From positions 16,701,281 through 16,765,280 of the forward strand of contig CM057144.1 of NCBI GenBank assembly GCA_029964075.1: a stretch of 64,000 nucleotides of DNA. The letters are read 5' to 3'. Below the pieces are notes generated by a model. That model ran no database searches and was not told where the DNA came from. It saw nothing but the letters and a program-made list of their open reading frames with translations. The stretch is from Patiria pectinifera (lineage: Eukaryota > Echinodermata > Asteroidea > Valvatida > Asterinidae). Position 1 is the first letter of the stretch, and every line of letters begins with the position of its first letter. Positions 1 through 12,100 of the stretch are shown here, piece by piece. The position numbers were made by a program, and so were the translations under genes.

Positions 1-97
1 TGTGTTCTGTGAAATAAACTATTATGTACTCGTTGCAGATACTCAGTGAAAACATGATGGTTCTTTATTCCTTCCATTATTTTCAATCAATTTGCAG

Positions 98-2141
98 AGC
101 GTACTTCAGAATTGGAGAGATTGGAGGCTTATAAAGAGAAAAAAAAGCTGGGCCATGTCTCCATGACACCAAGCCGTGTGGGTGAGTAGCACCCCAGGAT
201 TCCATCTCCCCCACCCCTTCCCCCACCCCTTCCCTGAAGTGACATGATGGCTGACAACAAGTGACAAAGGATATTGCATTGCTGAAGAGGTGTGAGATTT
301 TGTCCTGACTTTATTTTTCTTTGTACCTAGGAGGAGCAAAGGTATCAGAAGAAGAAGCAAGAAAGCAACAGCAGAGAGAGCTGCAAGACAAGAAATATGA
401 AATGATTGTGAGTGTAAAAATAGACGGCTCCCTTTGGAAAGTCTGGCCCTGGTTCATCTTCACATTCTTCCATATCAAATTTTGGCTGTCCTAGACCAAA
501 TCCAATTTGACAACACCTCCATTGATACGAATGGGCCAGATTTTCATAATAAAATTCCCTTTTTTTGGAAAAAAAATTACCTCATGCACGAGGGACCAAT
601 TTGCCATTGAAGCATTACGCCACACTGACCCGGGTCAATACATTTTCCTTGACGACGGATTACGCTTTACGCATAGCAACCGGATTCGCTATTTATGGTG
701 AACAAACACATGCCAAAAAAACCCACAAACTTTCAAATACTGACCTCTGTTTTGTAGTTTTTGTTTTGCTGACTAGCTTGAATGGTGCCAAGAAATTGTC
801 CTGTTTTGCTGTCAAATCAAAAGATGATCTGATTTCAGGGCAATTTCACCTGCAACCGGCCGTGACCATGATTACGTCATTACTCTGATTGCGAATTTCA
901 CTTGTCCCGTTATTTTTTCAGAAAGTAAAAAAAAATCTCCCATAAGCTCATAACTGACTGGCGTGACCTGTATATACAAATCACAATACTTTCAGGACCT
1001 GACTTTTTGATCTCAGAAGAATCTTTCTCAAAGGGCAATCTAAGGAAAGATTTTGAAAAAAAATAAGTTGGTGTTTTTAATCAAAGCATGGAGGAAGTGG
1101 CTTCATTAAGCGTTGACGCATCCAAATTAACTTCACCCACTTTTCCTTTTGAATCATCAGAGAAAGAAAGAACAGTGGGATAAAGAGAAGAGGGAAAGAG
1201 AAGAACAGGAATATGCCGAGAAAAAGGCCAGGGCTCGTCAGCAGGTTAGTATGTCAAAGGTCAAAGTGTGCTACAGGGGCTTGATTTGATACCTGTACTC
1301 ACCATTCTTGTTGTTACATGCGAAATGTTTTAAATCTCATTATAACTTTTTTTTTTTCTTCTTTTTTTTTATTATTATTGTACATATTTTTTACCTTACC
1401 TATTTTTAAAAATTTTTCCAATGTAAACCTGCCCACAATTCAGCCTTCGGGCTGCACGGAGAAATAAAATAAACCATTAAAAATAAAAAAAAAACCACTG
1501 CCACTGCCTCTCCCATACTATAGCACTGTGTACTGTGTTTTTAATACAGTACACTACATTTTAATACAAGGGTTTCAAGAAAGTTAAAATATTTAATTCT
1601 TTGGGAAAAATATTTACAAAATTGAATTCAGTGAAGTGTGTCGCCAACACCACAGACTGACAACGATTGACATCAAATTTTGTTATTTCGGTGCTGTTTG
1701 TTGAGTGCACTTTATTGAAAAAGTGTGTGCTTTTTGTCTTTAAAGAATGGTACAAATTTTTGTTTTCCAAATTTGAGAGGCATTTTCCTATAAAAACTTC
1801 CAGTCAATTCTAGGCCTCCTGCTTACATTCTGGAATATTCTCACTCTTGAAACTCACAGACAGAGGAAAATAAGCAGAGGGAGCAGCAACGCCAGAGGGA
1901 ACTGCAAACTGAGAGGCAGCGTTGGATCGCCAGAGGGGGGCTGGTGAGGCTGGAAGGCAGTGGGGTGGGCGGAGCAAGTGAGACATCGTACAATGAGGGG
2001 GTAGAAGAGTTTGAGATAGATGAAAGTGCTGTCGACAGTTTGAAGGAAATATTTCCCTTTAAGGACCGCATGAAGTTGCGCAAAATGCTGGGGGCAGCCA
2101 ATGGTGATATAAACACAGTCATTGATTGGTTGTCTGACTAA
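98..2141 (+). CDS. EPSTI1: EPSTI1-like protein, 3' exons (5' partial)
   Basis: Four exons read in one phase: 98-181, 331-407, 1161-1244 and 1860-2141 (TAA stop). The first two exons encode ELERLEAYKEKKKLGHVSM followed by TPSRVGGAKVSEEEARKQQQ, which matches the start of the conserved region of epithelial-stromal interaction protein 1 (a leucine-glutamate-rich helix, a proline-arginine-x-x-GG step, then a KQQQ-rich coiled coil). The third and fourth exons continue a highly charged coiled coil rich in E, K, R and Q. The last ~35 residues (about 2025-2138) contain LKEIFPFKDRMKLRKML and GDINTVIDWL, the pattern of a CUE/UBA ubiquitin-binding helix bundle (FP near the start, hydrophobic pair near the end). 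EPSTI1 is an interferon-inducible protein in vertebrates, of uncertain biochemical role. Upstream exons lie left of the window. The identification rests on the first two exons; the CUE call is from pattern only. Confidence 0.72.
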
Positions 2142-2488
2142 GGGGGCACGCCCCCATAAAAAAGTTTGCGCCCCCCCACCACTGAAAAATTGGCATTTGT
2201 AAAAAAGCACATCCATATGAGTTGCCATGATAAGCTGGGAGAATAGTAAGTCCATTTTTTCCGCAATTTTGTCTGTATTTTTTACCCAAAATCTTTTTAA
2301 ACATTTTATTGTAACGTCACTTGGAAAGTGAATAGCAATAGTTATTGTATTATGTAGCCAAGATATACATTTTGAACAGCGCCCCCATGGGAAGATTGTG
2401 TCCTCCAGCGCCCCCCTCCCCCACTATTTGATTGGACAGAGGACGGGTCTGTAATTTGACTGTATATACATGTAGTTCAGTGGATTGC

Positions 2489-2620
2489 ACAGTCTCTGAT
2501 TGGGTGTTTCGCTTGACTGCGATAATACTGATTTGCATACAGTCATTGATTGGTTGACACGTTTCAGAAATAATTTGGTTTATCTGAAATTTAAAAACAG
2601 TCACTGATTGGCTGTCTGTC
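2489..2620 (+). repeat. degenerate ACAGTC-n-TGATTGG repeats in the 3' UTR
   Basis: Three copies of a motif of about 18 bases (at 2489, 2539 and 2598) resemble the last coding bases of the preceding gene at 2115-2132. The copy at 2539 matches those coding bases over ACAGTCATTGATTGGTTG. Each copy carries an inverted CCAAT box. They lie downstream of the stop codon and are spaced 50-59 bp apart. Confidence 0.6.
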
Positions 2621-3274
2621 TACAATTTTAACACGAGATTAATCAAAGTTTATTAGATATCAAACAGCTGCTGTTGTGCTTAATATTCTTATTTTAATGA
2701 TCAGAACTAGTTTTGTCAAAATATGTATTATTTATATTTGTGTAAACCCGAGTGAATTTTTCCATGGTACTATAAGAAATGAGCGGGGCTGGTGAAAGGG
2801 GAGGGGGGAGAAAACAATTGAAGAAACACTCGAGTCTCTGAAACCAACGGTTGTAAAAAGGGGAACACATTCATTTATTTACACCCATCTTTGATATTCA
2901 TTTCATACGACCTTTTATGAAAATAAGTCGGGTTAAGAGTGGCGTATCAGTGGAATACTTGTTTCTTGTTTACGTTTCGTTATCACTTAGCTCAAATGTA
3001 TAACTGCAACAGCATGGTGCGCTTGTCTCCACCATTCAGTACTAACTGTGCTAGCACATACATGTACATAAACTCTAAACCCTGCGAGTGTAATGAAGCC
3101 ATGTATAAGCCAAAATCCATTGCTTAGAGAGTACAAAATGTTTGTTGTACACTTAAATTTTACACAAAATCTACAGTTAGCAAACATAATTGGTGTCTTT
3201 ATGTAGGTGTTCACATGATGGCATAGTCGGAATTCAATTAGTTCATATGTAATGTGTGTGTGACTCATAATTTT

Positions 3275-3280
3275 AATAAA
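3275..3280 (+). promoter_or_regulatory. possible poly(A) signal of the EPSTI1-like gene
   Basis: An AATAAA hexamer 1.1 kb after the stop codon on the same strand. I noticed no earlier AATAAA in this 3' flank. The actual cleavage site is unknown. Confidence 0.35.
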
Positions 3281-5272
3281 AATACAGCAATTGTATATTG
3301 TAAAAAGTCTTTTGCTGATTTGTCCTGTCTTGCATTATAAAAGGCATGTACATAAACATTGTACCCCTTCTGATAAACCATGAAATTGACACGATTAACA
3401 ATTTTAAAAGTACCTATATGAAAAACAACTGGTCTAAAAGCTAAGAAAGCATGGCATGCAAATATATATTTGTTAACAATTTAGGGAAATTTGGGAGGAC
3501 AAATATATGCCATTTCAAACTCTACACATTGATATAAAATAGAGAAGTGCATTTTATGTCGGAACAAATCTGTGGCAAAATCTTCTGCAGTTAAAATGCG
3601 TTACGGTCACGTTAAAAGTGTGTGCATTTACGGGTAGTACGGGGAACCAGGTACCCTATCGAAGTCAAACACGGGCATCCGATCCCAAAATTCAAATCCC
3701 TCAACTATCTCCCATCATACTGAATGAGTTACAGAACCTTAATTTCTTTGTCAATAAAACTATTTACAGAAATGTCACAGTAAAAGATGATACAAGTTTT
3801 GAAGTAAAAACAGCCAAGCAAGTTGAAGCAACATCTTTTCATAATTGGGTAACTGTGGTATAAAAATTATTTTAAAAGGTCATAGCTCTGAAGCTAAACA
3901 GCAGCAAAAATACACTGGTCACAAAAAATATTTACAATGTTTACAGTACGAAGTGATGAATGTTTGTTTAGCATGGGCATCTTAAAATGGCATTCCACAT
4001 ACAGCGTTCCTTGTTAACAAAAGTGGCCTGCTTTGATGGTATGCAGTATGCAAACTAAAAAAAATACTCTGATTTGACTAAAATACATCAATTAAAATCC
4101 GCATCAATGTCCCTACTCCATTTTAATAATGGAATTTAACAAAGAAAAGTGGATAAATGAAATGTGGATATCACGAAAGTGGTTTTAAGTTTGTTAGAAG
4201 TTGACGCACGTTTAGCACAATTAAATAAAAGTAGCAGAACAAGCTACTTATCAGGGCAATTTATTTGCTTCATTATTTGAAAGGTAAGTCAATGTAGGAC
4301 AGCAACTTTTCATTTACCACTCGATTAACTAAAGAACCTGGCAGAGCGACTCATAATTGTACTTTTTTTTTGGTTAAAACAATATTTTAAAACATTTCAA
4401 CTAGTCACTGAAATGCACCATTTTAAAAAGTCATGTACCCATTAATCTTGAAGTTTTATTTTAAAATATATATTTGAGGGCCTACAAGTATCCTTCATGA
4501 AATGATGAATAATGCAAATTGTCTCATGATGATGTTTGCTCTAAAACTAGAAATGTTCATTGTTTCTGAAAGGGTAATTTTCAATCCTCAATTGTTTTTA
4601 TCAAAATGAGGGCATTCGCAAAAACTGGTTTCTTCATTCAACAGAATTCTTATAAAATTTAAAATGTATCATCCACAATATCATTGAGAAAAAAATCAAC
4701 AATTAATGAAATTTATTCTGTATAAAATTGTTTAAAAATTCCAAAAATGTCAACGCCTATTTAAAAATGTCTTATGTTCATTTTATCGTGTCCGTGCAAC
4801 AAGGTTGTATCTCCTAAAATTGCGTGTAACCTAATGTATGTGAAACGCAAGTTTCCATGTCAAAAGTAGGTTGTATCTTGCTAAAAAATAACACGGATGT
4901 ACACACAAAGTCAATGGACTTTGCGATTGTATCACGAGATACAACCTTGTTGCACGGAGCGTAATCGCGCGAGATACGACTTTATTGCAGAATCGAGTTA
5001 CGACCTTGATGCACTGATGCGACGATTTTAACAAGTGGCAAGCTTGATAATTATACAATCTTGCAGACATGGACATACATTTTCTAGATTACATTGTTTA
5101 ATATGGGGATAGGGGTGGGGTTAAAAAGAGCAAACAACCCCCCCCCCCCTCAAAAAAAAAAAAAAGAGACGCAAAATTCACAATCCTTTTTGGGTGTTTC
5201 ATTTAGTGGCCTGTTTAACTCTTAACTGTACGTTCTTAACAATCTTTGTTTTTACAAATGTTTCTCAGACAG
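3281..5272. other. gap between convergent genes
   Basis: AT-rich DNA between two convergent genes. It probably holds the 3' UTR of the BTB gene (its right part, minus strand) and otherwise shows no coding potential that I can support. It contains the inverted repeat at 4791-4958 and a C-run followed by an A-run at about 5140-5166. Confidence 0.5.
4791..4958. repeat. 23-bp perfect inverted repeat with related internal units
   Basis: The 23 bases at 4791-4813 (beginning TCCGTGCAACAAGG) are the exact reverse complement of 4936-4958. Right of the second arm, two further related units occur at about 4977 and 4995 (GAGATACGACTTTATTGCAG and GAGTTACGACCTTGATGCAC), so the sequence has both inverted and tandem character. 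I found no matching target duplication outside the arms, so it may be the ends of a degraded small DNA transposon. Confidence 0.6.
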
Positions 5273-7275
5273 TCAGGTTTTGTTTTCTTTAAAATACACA
5301 CCGACCGAGAACACATACTCACAGCCTCCCAGTAGCGCCGGCTTGAGGATCTCGGTGAATTTGATCCGCCGACGTGAATGGGTCTTGAGGGCAATGGGCT
5401 TGATGGTGCCCAAGTGTTTCTTGGCAGTGAGGGTGGTGAAGGCCGTTTCTTGGTCCTCTGCCTCGTCTGTTGGCACGTACCCTGTAAGGATCACCAGTTC
5501 GTAGTTGCGGATCTGGTCCGGAGTGATCTTGTACTTGCAGGTGAAGTCATGAGAGACCAAGACTTTACTGATGACTTGGTCTTCGGATTCTATGTAGGTT
5601 TTGACTTCCCGCTTGTAGTTTATAATCCAGGTGTCTGGTTCCTGTGTGGCCTTGCCGGACTTGACTGCCATGTCCATGACTGGGCAGCTGAAGTTGCCAA
5701 TGTCGTACTCTGTGCTCAGGAACGTGTCGATGGGCTTGGTGTAGCCACTACCCCAGGGTGAATCTGTGTACAGGCGCAGCTGGACTGTGGGCCATACAAA
5801 CTTGGCAGGCTTCTCAACTTCCATCTTTTCCCCCTCCGCATCCTTGTCCTTGTCTTTGTCCTTTTTCTTGGCTTTTTCCTTCTCTTTGTCCTTGACAGCC
5901 AGCTGGGCCCGGACCTTGTAGGCCTCAAACATGTGCTTCATGATGACGTCTGGGTATTTGACTCCGAGGTGTGAGCTCTCCACTGCGCCCAGCTGTTCGA
6001 TGGTCATGTGCTCAAAGCGGATGAATGGCAACAGTTTGGTGAGGGCGCTCTTCTGGCTTGACTGGTGCCGTCGCTCCATGATCCATCCGGCCAAGAGCTT
6101 GAACAGCATGAGCTCGTTGCGGACCAGAATGTAGGGGCTGTCCACGATCTTCATCAGGAGGTCCAGGGTCAGGAGATTACGGGAGCTCTCTGAGGTCATC
6201 AGCTTGGTGTAGTCCAGCTGCAGCTTACTCAGGCATCGCTGCTCCAATTTGTCCCCTAGATTGACCATGTTGACCAGCCAGCCGACAAGGACGTCAATCT
6301 CATCATGGACAATGATCTGCTGGATGAAGCGATCGCACTCCCTGATGAGCTGGATATGCTGGTACTTATCGGCAAGTATTCTCACCTAATAGAGATACGA
6401 TCCAAGAGTGATAAAACAGATTTAGATTATAAACAGGAATTCTTCAACATGTTTTAATGCTATACATAACTGACTAGGGGACCTTGACACGATGATAATT
6501 GTATGCCATTCAATAACGACCGACAAGCAGAAAATTCCCTTTAAAACTTGGATGCAAGGTTTGGGTTTCTACAAGTTTGGGTTCATCACTCAGTGAAGAC
6601 ATCTTTACTGAAATACTGGAACCTTGGTTAAAACAGAAGTAGTCATAACCCAAGGATCCGTTCTTTCACAACCTATGATTCTGTTTATTACAACCGTCCA
6701 GCAGAAGAATTATACATTTGGGAATGGGTTTTGAAGAGATTCATTGGCAGAGTTTTAGTTGGGGGATTTGTGATGGATCACAAGTATAGACTTCACAAGT
6801 AATCACAAGTAAGTCACAAGCAAATCACAAGGTATTTCACAATTCCAGCCACAAGTAACCAGGCATTCCTCTTCATCTGAATAACTTGTGAGTTGACCTG
6901 GAAGTGGTTGACCTGTGATGGGCTTGTGATGGACTTGTAGAATACTGATTTGTTTTTTAGTCTTACTGCAACAATGTTATCAGTGGTGAGGTGTATTCTC
7001 GCTGAGTAAAAGAACTGGAGGAAATCGTGGAACACTGCTTCGCACTCCCGAAGCTCCGTCAAATCAATCTCTTCCTGGGTGGCCTCCAGCCACTGGGAGC
7101 CTTTGAACATGATCCGGAACATCTCGCTCTGATTGGCTAAGAGCATGCGGTGGGTGTAGAACGTCTTCTTCCCGACAACTAGCTTGACGTCACTGAAGTC
7201 TTGGTTGTTGAACTCCAGGGCTAGTCTGGCGCCCAGGCTGGCTGGGCAGTTGACATGCCTGTCACGAGAGGACAT
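5273..7275 (-). CDS. BTBD17: BTB/POZ-BACK domain protein, BTBD17-like
   Basis: Two coding exons on the minus strand, 7275-6967 and 6385-5273, joined in phase 0 (GCA|gtaaga ... attag|GTG), giving 473 residues; human BTBD17 is about the same length. Residues ~20-110 are a BTB/POZ fold (DFSDVKLVVGKKTFYTHRML, then a loss of frame-free helices to the exon join). Residues ~130-260 look like the BACK domain (helical, with LVRNELMLFKLLAGWI). Residues ~268-295 are a lysine/aspartate-rich linker (KDKEKEKAKKKDKDKDKD), and ~300-473 form a beta-rich C-terminal domain as in BTBD17. BTB-BACK proteins often act as cullin-3 adaptors or oligomerisation modules, but the role of this subfamily is little known. 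Unlike vertebrate BTBD17, I see no signal peptide at this start. The gene is divergently arranged with IFT81. An upstream non-coding exon cannot be excluded. Confidence 0.8.
6770..6955. repeat. CACAAGT-type minisatellite-like tract in BTB gene intron
   Basis: The intron next to the donor of the BTB gene holds many copies of ATCACAAGTAAG-like words and, further right, the opposite-strand form CTTGTGATGGACTTG. The same word makes up tracts at 57461-57580 and 58661-58732 in introns of the ERICH6-like gene and occurs at 18611-18655 in a PARL intron. Unit length is irregular (about 10-14 bp). Confidence 0.55.
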
Positions 7276-8171
7276 GATTGTCGCCTGGTTTAATTAGCTC
7301 TTGCTGGTGGAATAACGGTCCAATCAGTAGCTGATCACATTGGGTGGATTTTTAAGTGTTCTTCCTCAATGCTGTACTCCTGTAGATTTTAACCAAAAAT
7401 GAAAATTAGAAGACAAAACTTAACTGGAACTTAGAAGACAACTCACATGGATATAAACGTATGACTCTCGACATGCTCGACTTCTTAAGATGACCTATCC
7501 CAGAAAGAATATCACTCCGCTAAAATATTGTCATGATTGTGTGAACTGTCAAACTGTGATTCATCGCTTTCCTGAAAAATTAATGGAAATCTGCAACTTT
7601 TTTACCCACGCCTTTTTACCCCCAATCCCTGCATTAACTGAATGTAAGTCACAAGCATAACAGACCTCAGGATTGAATTTCCATAATTCTAAGTGAAAAC
7701 AGGCCTGATTCAATCATCTTGTTGTTTTTTTTATAGGTGGTTACAGCGCCCCCAGTGTCCATTACCCGCCATGTGGCTTTGAAGTTTGAGAAAGGCCACC
7801 ACACTGTGATATCCCTTTTTTTTTGCCCATCTGCCAGAAAGTAGCATTTATTTAACAACGCCGCAACAAGCAGTACCTGAATAATGCTCCATTCCTTTAT
7901 TTCGGCTGCTCAAAACTTACCATCGATCGCCGTAAATCAAAAGAAAGGGCGATGCGTGTGTGTGTGTGGGAAATGTCGCGGAAACATCTCCGCACTACAT
8001 TTGTCTTGTTCCCATGCGAGAGCTCGATCATTGCCACGCCAAACGTTCCAGCAGTATAGGGACCAGACTATGCAAGTGACGCCTGTGAGCTAAAAATAGA
8101 AACTATCCCACAACCAACGTGACATCCGGGAAACTGAATACTTTCGTCGAGCTTGTTGCTAGCGGACGCAG
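7276..8171. promoter_or_regulatory. divergent promoter region of BTBD17-like gene and IFT81
   Basis: About 0.9 kb between the start codon of the BTB gene and a probable 5' UTR exon of IFT81 ending at 8171 (CAG|gtaggc donor; the coding exon's acceptor ends at 9079). At 8155-8167 the bases GTTGCTAGCGGAC have a good left half and a poor right half of an RFX X-box, the control element typical of ciliary genes. No TATA box was evident. The boundaries are inference. Confidence 0.4.
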
Positions 8172-9110
8172 GTAGGCGATTTTTTTTTAGTATTTTAGAG
8201 CATCTTTTTAGGTGGACCAGTGACTGAAATTACATATTTTGAGCGATTAAATTAACAAGGCTCATCGTAGTAATTCAGGAGGTAGTCAGATTACCGACCG
8301 AATTAAATAATACTATTACTTTTCCCGTGAAAATAATCGTTTTCTTTTCACCGTTGCGTGTAAAGTTTAGAGTGTAACAAAATTTGGCCGTGTGGGGGCG
8401 GTTGTCAAACTATGTGGTTGTCAATGAAATAGTAGACTGATTGATAGGGGTCGATTGATAGTAACAAACTGATATAACAGAAGACATAAAAACAAGTAAC
8501 GTGGTTTGTCACTGTGCTAATTGTGTTTATGGTTAATCTGTTAATGAATGAAGCATTTACAAAATAAGTTTACGGAGTTCTAATCTTAAGTCAGTTAGTA
8601 TTTTATACTCCTATCCACTCGATCCACTGCCTCCACTGGCACTGTTTTGATTTATTCATTGTTTTTTGTACCTTTGTAGTGTAGTGTCATAAGTTGCATT
8701 CTTAAATCCTTAATCATATTTTATTTTTGTTCAGATCTACATCTGCAGCTGTGTGAATTGGCATTGTCAGTTTGTGATCCATTTGATTAGTAGGCCAAGG
8801 CCTGTATATAAAGTTTGCACTGTCTTCAGTTATAAACTTGTTGGTTTTTTTCAGGTAAAACAGTGATACCCTACTGCCAATAACCATGGAAACCATTTTC
8901 ACGTCCAATGCAGTGCCCTGATGATGCCACATTTTCACCAGAAAACATTCCAATTCATGTCCAAACGTACTTGGAAAAAACTTTTTGTTCGCAACCAGCA
9001 AATTACTTTCCAAATCCTTAAATGCTGTAAATTTTGGTGTTGAAAAACATAATCATATCTGTTGCTTCATCCTCTGCAGGTGACGCAGACTGACCCAGAT
9101 ATACCCCAAG

Positions 9111-12100
9111 ATGAGCGAGCAACTTAAGTACATTGTGGAACATTTGAACAAGGAGCCGTTCAAGCGTTCCTATAACCTGATCAGCTTTGACTCCCTAGAG
9201 CCCATACAGCTCCTGCAAGTGGCCAATGATGTGCTGGCCCAGATTAATCCACAAGTTAGTCCTAACAAACGACGTTGTACTATAGTAGGGGTTGGGGGGG
9301 GGCTGTATTTTGAGGATTCACTGTTATAAATTGTGGATGTTTTGAACACTTGTGTTAGTAACGGTCTATCATGAGTTTTTATTTTTGACATTTTTTTTCC
9401 AAGCAGTTACAAGTTTTCAAATGTTCTGTTACCTTTTCAAACTCTCAGCTAAAATTCTTATTTGCACTAAGTGACCTTTGACACTTGTAAATAACTAAGT
9501 ATTATATTTTATTTTTTCCCTGATGAATTAAAAAACTATACAGTACCAGTTGCTGAGGCAGTTTTGGGAGGTACATGGAGTAATATACAAACAGGCAGTG
9601 TGGTTTGGGGCGGTACAAGAAAAATTTGTAAAAAGTGTTAATGTTGTAAAAGGTCTTAGTTGTAATTCATAAATTTGTACCGATGTGTCGTTAGTCAACA
9701 CGATTTTTGTTTTAATTTTAGCACAAGTTGGACATTCGTGAGGAGACCGCAGATGCAACAGCCATGCGTATGATGAATGAACTGAGGGTCTTGAAGTACA
9801 AACCCAGCGAGGATGTGTAAGTTGATATACAAATCTTAAAGTTGTTCACCCTGTTTCATTTTCGAGTTTCCTCCAAAAATTAGGTTGTTTGAAATTGTTA
9901 CTTTTCTACCAAAACCAAAGTTATTCATTTCGAATGAGACACGAAACAGAACAAAAAAAACTCGCTCATGTTTAGTTTGGAATAACTACGTTACACATTT
10001 CAACTAATTTGTAGCCTGACGATGACTCGGGCTGATCTTTTTGTGTGTAAGAGGCGCAAAATCAGGAAACATGACATCGGTGAAGGCCAATTCTTATTTT
10101 ACACTGTGAAGCATCACCTAGAATAAAAAAAAGTGTAATTTTATGAGTTTGTTATTTTTTCCCCGCATTTATGGTTAAAATAGGAGCACCTTCCGTCAGG
10201 GTTTGGTCTCTGGCTACAAGCCAGTCATCTACCCTATCCTGGTATGGCTCTTCCAAAAGATGCCGGAGCTCAAGAAGAGAGCCTACCTGGCTCGCTTCCT
10301 GGTCAAGATTGAGGTGCCCCCGGAGATTATGCAGGATGACCAAGTTGCCGATACATACGGTCAGGTTAGTTACAAAAAAGGGGAAAAGAGGCCTAAAACT
10401 AGAATGTTATTATTATTTATTGTAAGGATTCCTCAAAAGCGCCCATGGCACTGTAACTCGCAAGCCTGTAGTGAGAAGACAGTGAGAAGAAATTACAGTT
10501 TTAGAGGTGGGAGGAAAACTCCCAAAGAATATTTGTGGGAAAACCCACAGAATCAGGTAGAGACTGAAAACCATTTCCACATGTGGACCGGGGCAGGAAT
10601 CGAACCTGGGCCATAGAGGTGAAAGGCAAGGAAAGGAACCACTGCGCCAAGCAGACTCCCCAATACACTTCGTTCTAAAAATGTCATCACTATTTTTCCC
10701 CGAACTAACAATTTCTTTCTGTTGACTTCTCCCTTTCAGTACACTGAGATGGTTGGCCAGTTCAAGGAGCTTCACAAGGAGTCCGAGTCTTTGAAGACGT
10801 CTGGTTTCTCCACTGTCGAGATCCGACGGGACATCACCCAGATGGAGGAAGAAAAGGAACAGATTGTCAAGAGAATTGAACGCCTGAAAAAGAGGGTATG
10901 TGTATTTTTTTTTTTAAATCCAAGAAACAAAAACTAAGGTGTTATCCATGAGCAAAGAATTAATAGAAGCCTGCATTAATTCAACTAATCAGCTTTAACA
11001 AAAATGTCACATAGGCCAGGCATGCAACTTTTCCTCGGATCAGCTGATTTCCTCTTTTTTTACTTCCCATGTGTGCCATTGAAAATAGAATAACACTGTA
11101 CAAAGTCTGGGGACAATTTGAATTTCCTCTTTTTTTGTGATATCCCAGTTGCATGCCTGATAGGCTCTTCATGTCAACAACATCAAACAATGTGATGTGC
11201 CAATTGGTCTTGCTATATTCGTTAAGATCAGCATTATTGATTTGTTAATAAAAGATTATTTTAATCAACGTTCAGGTTGAGACTGTCAAGAACTACGAGA
11301 GGATGCTGGAGATTGCCAGAAACTTCCGCAAGGAGCAGGATCGCGAGATGTCCCTGGCCCAGCAGAAACTGGACCAGAAGAATCAGGTATGTGCCAAAAA
11401 CCCAATGTGTTAAAGAAAACCTTGTACACAAAAGGACTGGATCGTCATCCCAAAAGAGTTTTAAAAATTTCCATATCATATCATGTCTTGTTTATCAAGA
11501 GTAATGACAGGCAGGAATAAGGCTGTTACTCAAGCAAGTTGACCACCTTTTCCACCTATCTTCGACATAAGATTTCTCATTTTGCCTCATCCTCATTTGA
11601 CTTGCAGCTGCATCACGCCGATCAGCGACTGCAGCGCTTCTCCCAGCAGCTGAAGGATATCAAGCAGTCCACGGTTGGAGCAACGACTGAAGGTAATTTA
11701 AAAATTCAATATTGAGCTTTGCGCTTCACAGATGAAGAATCATCAAGTGCTGTTTACTCAGCACTGTCTGAGGACTCACGTGGAACTCAAACCCACAACC
11801 TCTTGCTTACAAGTGCAGATGTCTTGCCACTCAACCTCCAAGCTTATCGGGGTTGGCTGGCTGGTGCAATCAGTTGCTATTTTTTTAACTTACGTCAGGA
11901 AAACCCAATATTGCTTTCAGATGTTAATAACAAATCTCATGGACACTTACCCTATCACAGGCCTGATCAAGAAACTTGACGAGGAGAACAAGATCAATGC
12001 CTACCTGTGCCAGGAGAAGTTACCCAAGGAGGTGGAGGCAAAACGCAAGGCATGTCAGGATCTGGAGCGAGTTGTCAACGAGCCTGCTATGGGGCAAAGC

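Noticed and set aside
10203-10616. A 137-residue plus-strand frame
   Set aside because: Its first part is IFT81 exon 3 and the rest runs through the donor into intron and the reversed SINE.
10596-10649. A tRNA gene
   Set aside because: A and B boxes are present on the minus strand, but the acceptor stem and 3' half do not fit a cloverleaf and the sequence continues into a SINE body.
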